Shown here: piece after piece, positions 1 through 6,930 of the stretch
How the letters are laid out: each line of letters starts with the position of its first letter
Numbering within the stretch: the stretch's first letter is position 1
From: Streptomyces sp. SKN60
Lineage (GTDB): Bacteria > Actinomycetota > Actinomycetes > Streptomycetales > Streptomycetaceae
DNA: 64,000 bases
Direction: 5' to 3'
Assembly: GCF_026236535.1 (NCBI RefSeq)
Contig: NZ_JAHTMW010000001.1
Coordinates: forward strand, 1-64,000
The notes under the pieces: model-generated
Database searches by the model: none
What the model was told of the DNA's origin: nothing
Seen by the model: the letters and a program-made list of their open reading frames with translations, nothing else
Position numbers and translations under genes: made by a program

Positions 1-330
1 GGTGCGGACGCTTCCTTTGTACTCACCCTCGCGGGCTTTCCTCCGGGCGCTTCCTTCGTTTCCGACTCTATCAGATCTTTCCGATCCGATTTCCTCGGTG
101 CTTTCCGGTCCCTTTTCGACTTTCGTCGTTCCGGGCCCTTCCGGCGGTTCCGACTCTATCAGATCCTTTCGGCGTCTGATTCCCAGTCAGCGGGGTTTGT
201 CTTCCCGGCCGTTGAGCCGTTCCGACGCCCTGAACCCTAGCGGATTTCCCCGGCGACCCGTTAATCGAGTCAATCGAAATGAATTTCGGCATGCCGAAAT
301 TCTTCCCGGTGGGGAGATCGTGCGGAGTTG
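1..330 (-). promoter_or_regulatory. rRNA operon 5' leader (16S gene lies beyond the left edge)
   Basis: Read on the minus strand, this stretch has the layout of a Streptomyces pre-16S leader. The block GATCTGATAGAGTCGG occurs twice, near 62-78 and 150-166, and is followed by GGAAGCGCCCGGAGGAAAGC and GGGTGAGTACAAAGGAAGCG at 1-60. I know these as the conserved leader just before mature 16S rRNA in streptomycetes. The next expected block (GAGAACTCAACAGCGTG) and the 16S gene would lie to the left, outside the window. An open reading frame covering the region on the plus strand has no coding character and is ignored. Promoters should lie around 230-420. TAGGGT (minus strand, 234-239) and TAGTGT (near 394-399) are -10-like, but I cannot assign them firmly. 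Confidence 0.8.
281..302. promoter_or_regulatory. 22-bp perfect palindrome upstream of the rRNA promoter zone
   Basis: Positions 281-302 form an uninterrupted palindrome with half-site GAATTTCGGCA. It is AT-richer than its surroundings and lies directly upstream, in the rRNA direction, of TTGACT (minus strand, 268-273), which resembles a -35 box. The position suggests a regulator-binding site for the rRNA operon. The binding protein is unknown, and a cruciform or chance palindrome cannot be excluded. Confidence 0.45.
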
Positions 331-452
331 AGGTGCCGCTACTGCGGCGGGATGGCTGTCGAAGAACCGTTCCGGCTCCGTGACAACTCGGAGAACACTA
401 CGCATCCCCGGGGGTCGTGTCAAGGCTCCCCCAGGGGCCCCGCCCGGGTCCG

Positions 453-1019
453 CTAGTCCAGGTCCGTCAGCCGGCCGCCGGCGTCAGGCTGAGTGAGCTC
501 CACCCGGCGCAGCAGGCGGATCAGCATCTCGCCGAGGGCGCCGCGCTCTTCCCCGGAGAGGTCCTGGAGGAGCTCCTCCTCGAAGGCGGTGGCCATGCGC
601 ATGGCGTCCAGCCACTTCTGGCGGCCCTCGTCCGTCAGCTCGACGATCACGCGCACGCGGTTGGTCTCGTCGCGGTCGCGGGTCACCAGGCCCTCGCCGG
701 CCATGCGGTCGATGCGGTGGGTCATGGCGGCCGGGGTGAGTCCGAGGCGCTTGGCGAGCTCGCCGGGGCCCAGGCGGTACGGGGCGCCGGAGAGGACGAG
801 GGTCTTGAGGACCTCCCACTCGGCGTTGCTGATGCCGAGGTCGGCGACCTGGCGGCCGTTCGCCACGTTCATCCGGCGGTTCAGCCGGCCCAGGGCGGAG
901 ACCACCTTCTCGACCTGGGGGTCGAGGTCGCGGAACTCGCGCTGATAGGCGGCGATCTGCTCGTCGAGGCTCGGTTCCTGGGGGCCCGTGGCGCCGGACT
1001 GCTCGGTGGTGTCGGACAT
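453..1019 (-). CDS. MarR-family transcriptional regulator (SCO4122-like)
   Basis: A 188-residue winged-helix repressor of the MarR family. A dimerising helix lies at about 20-60, the helix-turn-helix at about 84-110 (LAKRLGLTPAAMTHRIDRM), and the basic wing at 111-128 (VTRDRDETNRVRV). Both are typical of the family. ATG at 1019 was chosen because it opens the conserved region and faces the divergently transcribed MFS pump at 1144. In S. coelicolor the equivalent MarR gene, SCO4122, controls the neighbouring efflux pump SCO4121, and the same arrangement is seen here. The 125-bp space between the genes holds an inverted repeat that could be the operator. Assignment to the family is secure; the specific orthology is from remembered gene order. 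Confidence 0.9.
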   Translation of the reverse strand: MSDTTEQSGATGPQEPSLDEQIAAYQREFRDLDPQVEKVVSALGRLNRRMNVANGRQVADLGISNAEWEVLKTLVLSGAPYRLGPGELAKRLGLTPAAMTHRIDRMAGEGLVTRDRDETNRVRVIVELTDEGRQKWLDAMRMATAFEEELLQDLSGEERGALGEMLIRLLRRVELTQPDAGGRLTDLD

Positions 1020-1104
1020 GCGGCGAGTATCCCATGGGGTTCGTTGGCGTTGAAGTCCTTCTATGTGTATCGTTAAGGATCGAACTTTAGGATTGAAGTC
1101 TTCA

Positions 1105-1130
1105 GGGTTCAGGGCTACAGCACTGAACCC
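1105..1130. promoter_or_regulatory. candidate MarR operator between marR and the MFS pump
   Basis: GGGTTCAG (1105-1112) and CTGAACCC (1123-1130) form a perfect 8-bp inverted repeat with a 10-bp spacer, 14 bp upstream of the MFS start. TTGAAGTC also occurs twice upstream (near 1050 and 1093). MarR proteins commonly bind inverted repeats in divergent promoters, so this is a plausible operator. It has not been tested. Confidence 0.4.
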
Positions 1131-1143
1131 GCGACCGAAGTGG

Positions 1144-2439
1144 GTGAGTGTGACCAAGGCGATGGGCGCAGCGATGCGCCGGATTCAGGCAGGCAGCGCG
1201 CTGAGCGCGTTCGGACTCGGCTTCACCGTGCCGTACCTCTATGTGTACGTGGCTCAGGTGCGGGATCTGGGCGCGAGCACCGCGGGTGTCGTACTGGCCG
1301 TCTTCGCCATGGCCGCACTCCTGGTGCTCCCCTTCAGCGGGCGCGCGATCGACCGGCGCGGGCCGGTCCCCGTGCTGCTCGTGGCCTCGCTGCTCGCCGC
1401 GCTCGGCGCGGTGGGGATGGGCCTGGCGGCGTCCGTGCCCGCGGCGATCGGTGCCGCGGCGCTCCTGGGTGCCGGTACGGCCGTGATGCAGCCGGCGCTT
1501 GCGACGATGATCGTCTGGTCCTCGACGCCGGCGGGCCGGACCCGGTCGTTCGCGATGCAGTTCTTCCTGCAGAACCTCGGTCTGGGCGTCGGCGGTCTGA
1601 TCGGCGGCCAGCTGGTCGACGCCAGCCGTCCCGACAGCTTCCTGCTGCTGTTCTCGATCGAGGCGGCGATGTTCCTGGTGCTCGCGGGCATCGTGCTGAC
1701 CGTGCGGATGCCGGAGTCGGCCGTCCTGCCGGCCGCCCGTCCGGCCTCCGGCCGGGGCGGCGGGGTCCGCGCACTGTTCGCCCACAAGGCGATGGTGCAG
1801 CTGTGCGTCCTGGGCTTCGTGCTCTTCTTCGCCTGTTACGGGCAGTTCGAGTCGGGTCTCGCGGCGTACGGCACCGAGGCGGCCGGAATCGACCCGTCGG
1901 CGCTCGGCATCGCCCTTGCCGCGAACACCGCGGTCATCGTGGTGGCCCAGTTCCTGGTGCTGAAGTTCGTCGAGCGCCGCAAGCGCACCCGGGTGATCGC
2001 GGCCGTCGGTCTGATCTGGACCGTGGCGTGGCTGTTCGCCGGGTACGCGGGCCTGGGGCACGGCAGCCAGACGATGGCGACGGCGGCGTTCGTCTCCACG
2101 TACGCGCTGTTCGGGCTCGGCGAGGCGATGCTGTCGCCGACGGTCGCGCCGCTGGTGGCCGATCTGGCGCCGGAGTCGATGGTCGGTACGTACAACTCGG
2201 CCTTCGCCCTGGTGAAGCAGCTGGCGCTCGCGGTCGGCCCGGCGGTCGGCGGTCCGATGGGGGCGTCGCTGCACGGCCCGTACATCCTGACCTTCGTGCT
2301 GTTCTCGCTCGGGATCACCTTCCTTGCGGTCCGGCTCGGCAGGCAGCTCACCCCGGTGCAGAACCAGCCGGCGCTGGCGGCCCGGCCCTCGCGGGTGGTG
2401 GCTCAGCACCAGCCCGCGAAGGAGACCGCCGCCGCCTGA
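1144..2439 (+). CDS. MFS multidrug efflux transporter (SCO4121-like)
   Basis: A membrane transporter of about 431 residues with roughly 12 hydrophobic segments and a cytoplasmic loop near the middle (about residues 200-220). The first half has the MFS loop-2 signature (SGRAIDRRGPVPVLL) after the second transmembrane segment. It should export hydrophobic compounds using the proton gradient. The start is uncertain: GTG at 1144 or 1150, or ATG at 1162 or 1174, are all in frame. The GTG at 1144 gives the longest conserved product without overlapping the operator-like repeat. It is divergent from the MarR gene, and the S. coelicolor counterpart is a MarR-regulated multidrug pump, so induction by drugs is likely. 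Confidence 0.88.
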   Translation: MSVTKAMGAAMRRIQAGSALSAFGLGFTVPYLYVYVAQVRDLGASTAGVVLAVFAMAALLVLPFSGRAIDRRGPVPVLLVASLLAALGAVGMGLAASVPAAIGAAALLGAGTAVMQPALATMIVWSSTPAGRTRSFAMQFFLQNLGLGVGGLIGGQLVDASRPDSFLLLFSIEAAMFLVLAGIVLTVRMPESAVLPAARPASGRGGGVRALFAHKAMVQLCVLGFVLFFACYGQFESGLAAYGTEAAGIDPSALGIALAANTAVIVVAQFLVLKFVERRKRTRVIAAVGLIWTVAWLFAGYAGLGHGSQTMATAAFVSTYALFGLGEAMLSPTVAPLVADLAPESMVGTYNSAFALVKQLALAVGPAVGGPMGASLHGPYILTFVLFSLGITFLAVRLGRQLTPVQNQPALAARPSRVVAQHQPAKETAAA

Positions 2440-2444
2440 GGCTG

Positions 2445-4088
2445 CTAGTCAGGCAGGGCGAACTCGCACCACACCGCTTTGCCGCCGCCCGGAGTGCGGC
2501 GGCTCCCCCAGGACGAGGCGATCGTCGCGATGATCGAGATTCCGCGACCCGCCTCGTCCTCCGTTTCCGCCCGGCGGCGGCGCGGCAGATGGTCGTCCCC
2601 GTCGGTGACCTCGATGATCAGGCGCCGGTCGGTGCGGCGCAGCCGCAGGCGCATGGGCGGGGTGCCGTGCTGCAGGGAGTTCGCCACCAGCTCGCTGGTG
2701 GCGAGGACGCCGAGGTCGCACAGTTCGACGGGGAAGCGCCAGCTGGCGAGGACGCCGGAGGCGAAGGCACGCGCGCGTGGGGCCGCCTCGATGCCGCCGA
2801 GCAGTTCCAGGGCGGCGTTGTGGAAGAGCTCGGCGTCGGAGCCCTTGCGGGCGGGGTGCTGGACGACGAGGACGGCGACGTCGTCGTCGTGGTCGGCGGT
2901 GACGCCGAGGGAGCGGAGCAGTCGGTCGCAGACGACCTGCGGGGTGCCGGTGGCGCCGGAGAGGGCGCGCTCCAGGGCGGAGACGCCCTCGTCGATGTCC
3001 TCGCGGCGGCGCTCGACCAGGCCGTCGGTGTAGAGGACGGCGGTGGAGCCGGGCGGCAGGGCGATGCTGCCGGAGGTGTGGAGCCAGCCACCGGTGCCGA
3101 GCGGCGGGCCGGTGGGGTCCTCGGCGCGGCGGACGGTGCCGTCCTCGTCCCGTACGAGGATCGGGAGGTGGCCTGCGGAGGCGTAGACGAGCTTGCCCTC
3201 GTTGGGGTCGTGGACCGCGTAGACGCAGGTGGCGATCTGGCTGGCGTCGATCTCGGCGGCGAGGCCGTCGAGCAGCTGGAGCACCTCGTGCGGGGGCAGG
3301 TCCAGGCGCGCGTAGGCGCGGACGGCGGTGCGCAGCTGGCCCATGACGGCGGCGGCGCGCACCCCGCGGCCCATGACGTCGCCGATGACGAGGGCGGTGC
3401 GGCCGGCGCCGAGGGTGATGACGTCGTACCAGTCGCCGCCGACGGCGGCGTCGGTGCCGCCGGGCTGGTAGGTGGCGGCGATGCGGAGGTCGTCGGGCTG
3501 TTCCAGCTCCTGCGGGAGCAGGGAGCGCTGGAGGGTGACGGCGGTCTCGCGGTGCCGGCGCTCGCTGGCGCGGAGCCGCTCGGCGGCCTCGGCGTGGTCG
3601 GTGACGTCGGCGGCGTGGACGAGGACGCCGCCGTCGGCGAGCTGCGGGCTGTCCACCGGGAGGCAGGTGACGGTGTAGGAGCCGCCGTCCTGGGTGCGGC
3701 GGGACTTCACGGTGCGGGGCTTGCCGCTGCGGAGCACCTGGTCGAGGAGCGGGAGGAGGCCGAGCTCCTCCGCCTCGGGGCAGGTGTCGGCGACGGTGGC
3801 GCCGGCCGGGCGGGGGCCGAACGCCGCCGCGTACGCCTCGTTGACGTATGCGATGCGGTGCTCCGGTCCGTACACGAGGGCGACCAGGCCGGGGAGGCGG
3901 CCGATGATCTCCCGCACGGTGAAGTCCTCGAGCGCGGGGACGCCCTCGGGTGTGCCGGACTCGTCGGCGGGGTGGTCCGGCCGGGGCCCGTACTCACCGC
4001 GGGCGGCGGGCACGGAGCCTTCGGTCCCGCGGGACGCCGCGCGGCGCTGCGTACCGGGGAGCCGGGCGCTCCAACGGGTGAAGTTCAC
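2445..4088 (-). CDS. PAS - PP2C (SpoIIE-type) phosphatase - HATPase signalling protein
   Basis: About 547 residues with three parts. A PAS sensor lies at about 55-165 (GLVALVYGPEHRIAYVNEAY). A PP2C/SpoIIE serine phosphatase follows at about 195-400 (GGDWYDV, GDVMGRG, SAGHLP, YTDGLVERR). An RsbW-like histidine-kinase-type ATPase ends the protein at about 430-545 (TSELVANSLQHG, GRGISII). Such Streptomyces proteins dephosphorylate anti-sigma-factor antagonists, and the ATPase domain may phosphorylate them. The GTG start at 4088 is a guess, with upstream in-frame sequence open to about 4160. The gene is convergent with the MFS pump, the stops being about 6 bp apart, and follows ndh on the same strand. 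The ligand of the PAS domain cannot be read from sequence. Confidence 0.88.
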   Translation of the reverse strand: MNFTRWSARLPGTQRRAASRGTEGSVPAARGEYGPRPDHPADESGTPEGVPALEDFTVREIIGRLPGLVALVYGPEHRIAYVNEAYAAAFGPRPAGATVADTCPEAEELGLLPLLDQVLRSGKPRTVKSRRTQDGGSYTVTCLPVDSPQLADGGVLVHAADVTDHAEAAERLRASERRHRETAVTLQRSLLPQELEQPDDLRIAATYQPGGTDAAVGGDWYDVITLGAGRTALVIGDVMGRGVRAAAVMGQLRTAVRAYARLDLPPHEVLQLLDGLAAEIDASQIATCVYAVHDPNEGKLVYASAGHLPILVRDEDGTVRRAEDPTGPPLGTGGWLHTSGSIALPPGSTAVLYTDGLVERRREDIDEGVSALERALSGATGTPQVVCDRLLRSLGVTADHDDDVAVLVVQHPARKGSDAELFHNAALELLGGIEAAPRARAFASGVLASWRFPVELCDLGVLATSELVANSLQHGTPPMRLRLRRTDRRLIIEVTDGDDHLPRRRRAETEDEAGRGISIIATIASSWGSRRTPGGGKAVWCEFALPD

Positions 4089-4194
4089 GGATCTGTATGC
4101 CTCGTGGTGTCGTTGCCGTGCAGAGTCACTCTGTGCAGGTGTGAGCCCACCTATGGTCACACGTCCAGTGTGGACGAGTGCACTGACAGTGATG

Positions 4195-5583
4195 TCAGCC
4201 CGCGGGATCGTCCGGGGACTTGTCGGGGGACGGGTCCTTCGGTGCGGGTGGTGGTGCGGCGGCGAGTTCGAATTCGGCGCGTGGGTGTTCCAGGGAGCCG
4301 AGGGAGACGATCTCGCGTTTGAACAGGCCGGACAGGGTCCATTCGGCCAGGACGCGGGCCTTGCGGTTGAACGTGGGGACCCGGCTGAGGTGGTAGGCGC
4401 GGTGCATGAACCAGGCCGGGTAGCCCTTGAGTTTGCGGCCGTAGACGTGGGCGACTCCTTTGTGGAGCCCGAGCGACGCGACGGAGCCGGCGTAGGCGTG
4501 GGCGTACTCCTTGAGGGGCTGCCCGCGCAGGGCGGCGGCGATGTTCTCGGCGAGCACCTTCGTCTGGCGGACGGCGTGCTGGGCGTTGGGGGCGCATTCC
4601 TTGCCCGGCTCCCCGGCCGTCACGTCGGGGACGGCGGCGGCGTCGCCTGCGGCCCAGGCGTGTTCGGTGCCGGCGACGGCCAGCTGCGCGGTGCAGACGA
4701 TCCGGCCGCGTGCGTCGAGCGGAAGGTCGGTGGCGGCGACGACCGGCGCGGGTTTCACGCCGGCGGTCCACACGACGGTACGGGTGGGCAGGCGGGTGCC
4801 GTCGCTGAGCACGGCGACGCGGTTCTCGCAGGAGTCGAGGCGGGTGCCGAGGCGTACGTCGATGTTGCGGCCGCGCAGCTCGCGGATGGCGTAGCGGCCC
4901 ATCTCCGCGCCGACCTCGGGGAGGATCCGGTCGGAGGCCTCGACGAGCACCCAGCGCAGGTCCTCGGGCTTGAGGTTGTGGTAGTACCGCGCGGTGTAGC
5001 GGGCCATGTCCTCGAGTTCGGCGAGGGCCTCGACGCCCGCGTAGCCGCCGCCGACGAAGACGAAGGTGAGGGCGGCGTCGCGGATCGCGGGATCGCGGGT
5101 GGAGGAGGCGATGTCCATCTGCTCGATGACGTGGTTGCGCAGGCCGATGGCCTCCTCGACGGTCTTGAAGCCGATGCCGTGGTCGGCGAGGCCGGGGACC
5201 GGGAGGGTGCGGGAGACCGAGCCGGGCGCGATGACCAGCTCGTCGTAGCCGAGCCGGATCCGTCCGGTGCCCTCCTCCTCGGTGGCGAGGGTGGAGAGGG
5301 TCGCGGTGCGCTTGGCGTGGTCGACGGAGTGGACCTCGCCGATGACGATGCGGCAGCGGTCCAGGACCCGGCGCAGCGGGACGACGACATGGCGGGGCGA
5401 GATCGAGCCGGCGGCGGCCTCGGGCAGGAACGGCTGGTACGTCATGTACGGCTCGGGGGTGACCACCGTGATCTCGGCCGTGCGGCTCTTCAGCTCCGCC
5501 TTGAGCTGCCGCTGGAGGCGCAGCGCGGTGTACATGCCGACGTAGCCGCCGCCGACGACGAGGATGCGCACAGGTTCGGTCAC
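4195..5583 (-). CDS. ndh: type II NADH dehydrogenase (NDH-2)
   Basis: A 462-residue FAD enzyme that passes electrons from NADH to the menaquinone pool without pumping protons, at the inner face of the membrane. The N-terminal dinucleotide fold reads ILVVGGGYVGMYTAL. The second Rossmann motif is FVFVGGGYAGVEALAEL near residue 170. The FAD-closing motif AWAAGDAAAVPD is near 305. The C-terminal 100 residues contain the amphipathic region expected for membrane attachment (PAWFMHRAYHLSRVPTFNRK). GTG at 5583 is chosen because the conserved ILVVGGG begins only seven residues later. It is divergent from the TetR gene at 5919, as remembered for SCO4119/SCO4118. Confidence 0.93.
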   Translation of the reverse strand: MTEPVRILVVGGGYVGMYTALRLQRQLKAELKSRTAEITVVTPEPYMTYQPFLPEAAAGSISPRHVVVPLRRVLDRCRIVIGEVHSVDHAKRTATLSTLATEEEGTGRIRLGYDELVIAPGSVSRTLPVPGLADHGIGFKTVEEAIGLRNHVIEQMDIASSTRDPAIRDAALTFVFVGGGYAGVEALAELEDMARYTARYYHNLKPEDLRWVLVEASDRILPEVGAEMGRYAIRELRGRNIDVRLGTRLDSCENRVAVLSDGTRLPTRTVVWTAGVKPAPVVAATDLPLDARGRIVCTAQLAVAGTEHAWAAGDAAAVPDVTAGEPGKECAPNAQHAVRQTKVLAENIAAALRGQPLKEYAHAYAGSVASLGLHKGVAHVYGRKLKGYPAWFMHRAYHLSRVPTFNRKARVLAEWTLSGLFKREIVSLGSLEHPRAEFELAAAPPPAPKDPSPDKSPDDPAG

Positions 5584-5918
5584 TGTCCCATGACGCAACG
5601 CCGTCCGGGGTTTGTCCACAGGCCCGGCAAATTGTGTGACCGGAGGGGTGCGGAGGCGTGGGGTGGCGAATGGGTCGGGCGGGACGGGAAGTGCGCAGGT
5701 CAGGGTGGGGATGCCGGGTGGGGTCCGGGGCCGGAATCGGGAGGGTCCGGGTCCTTGCTCCGATCGGGGGGCGCACCGTACGGAACTGCCCCTTCTGAAT
5801 TGACCCCGACTCAACTATGTTCGTACTTCGTCGGGGTGTCGGATCGCCGTGCGTGGACCAAGGGCGCGGCCCGGTCGGACCCCCGTGTCAGGGCGGGGAG
5901 TCTCCGGGGGGAGACATC
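5584..5918. promoter_or_regulatory. divergent promoter region between ndh and the AtrA-like gene
   Basis: This 335-bp gap separates two divergent starts and must hold both promoters. It is GC-rich (runs of GGGTGCGGAGG and GGGGATGCCGGG) until about 5795, then becomes more mixed at 5795-5850 (CTGAATTGACCCCGACTCAA). No clean -35/-10 pair with normal spacing could be identified. The ribosome site GGGGGAG at about 5906-5912 serves the downstream TetR gene. No RNA gene or repeat was seen. Confidence 0.5.
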
Positions 5919-6722
5919 ATGAGCGGGGGAACGCTTATGCAGATTCAGGATTCTTACGGGCAGGTGCGTACGGCGCAGTCGGCGCCGAACGGGCGGTCCG
6001 CGCCGCTGCGGGTGGACGCGCAGCGGAATCTGGAGCATGTGCTCCGGGCGGCGCGCGAGGTGTTCGGCGAGCTCGGGTACGGGGCGCCGATGGAGGACGT
6101 GGCGCGGCGCGCCCGGGTCGGTGTCGGCACCGTGTACCGGCGCTTTCCCAGCAAGGACGTGCTGGTCCGGCGGATAGCCGAGGAGGAGACCGCGCGGCTC
6201 ACCGAGCAGGCGCGCACCGCGCTCGGGCAGGAGGACGAGCCGTGGTCGGCGCTCTCCCGCTTCCTGCGCACCTCGGTTGCCTCGGGCGCCGGTCGACTGC
6301 TGCCGCCGCAGGTACTGCGGGTGGGCGTGGACGAGGTGGTGCTGCCCACCAGTGCGGCGGACGACGAGGCGCGGGTGCCGCAGCAGCGGGTCTCGGTGCC
6401 GGGCGCCGCTCCGGGTGTGAACGGGCACGCGGGACCGTCGGGACCGGCTGCCTACGGTGAGCAGGGCGAGCAGCGGATCGTGGCGCCGCGCGCGGTGCCG
6501 GCGGCCGAGCAGGACGACGCGGGGGCGGCCGAGCTCCTGGAGGTCGTCGGCCGGCTGGTGGACCGGGCCCGGGAGGCGGGCGAGCTGCGCACCGACGTGA
6601 CGGTGTCCGACGTGCTCCTGGTGATAGCCACCGCCGCTCCCGCGCTGCCGGACGCGGCGCAGCAGGCGGCGGCCTCGGCACGGCTCCTCGACATCCTTCT
6701 CGAGGGTCTGCGCTCGCGGTAG
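5919..6722 (+). CDS. atrA: TetR-family regulator, AtrA-like
   Basis: 267 residues. A TetR DNA-binding domain lies at about 35-85: RNLEHVLRAAREVFGELGYG, then the turn GVGTVYRRFPSKDVLVRRI. The C-terminal ligand domain contains a Gly/Pro/Ala-rich insert at about 140-200. The sequence and neighbours (sigma factor downstream, NADH dehydrogenase divergent) match my memory of AtrA (SCO4118). AtrA is the S. coelicolor TetR regulator that activates the actinorhodin activator gene and other targets. The ATG at 5919 has a strong Shine-Dalgarno GGGGGAG six bases upstream. An alternative ATG at 5937 lacks one. Orthology is an inference from recollection; TetR-family membership is seen directly. Confidence 0.82.
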   Translation: MSGGTLMQIQDSYGQVRTAQSAPNGRSAPLRVDAQRNLEHVLRAAREVFGELGYGAPMEDVARRARVGVGTVYRRFPSKDVLVRRIAEEETARLTEQARTALGQEDEPWSALSRFLRTSVASGAGRLLPPQVLRVGVDEVVLPTSAADDEARVPQQRVSVPGAAPGVNGHAGPSGPAAYGEQGEQRIVAPRAVPAAEQDDAGAAELLEVVGRLVDRAREAGELRTDVTVSDVLLVIATAAPALPDAAQQAAASARLLDILLEGLRSR

Positions 6723-6930
6723 GCCGACCCCTGGGGGAGCGCGGTTCTCGATGGTTCGCTCGATGCTCCGAGTGGACCGTCGAGCATGACACGAACGGAT
6801 GAGCGGTTACGCCCGGAGACGGGAAGTCGCCCCGGACGGGTGGTAAGTGGACGCGGGGCTTCGGCATGCCCGCGCTCTGTGGCAGGCTTGGCCGCGTTCG
6901 GGTCCGAGCGTGTATACGGGGGCTTCCGCG

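Noticed and set aside
2..331. 109-residue open frame at the left edge
   Set aside because: It is the rRNA leader read on the wrong strand; it has no ribosome site and no coding features.
1140..4322. Very long open frames on the opposite strand of known genes (for example 1140-4322, 8969-13189, 11410-14637, 22937-25249 upper part)
   Set aside because: High GC content keeps all frames open. These lack conserved domains and coding character and lie opposite strong family members.
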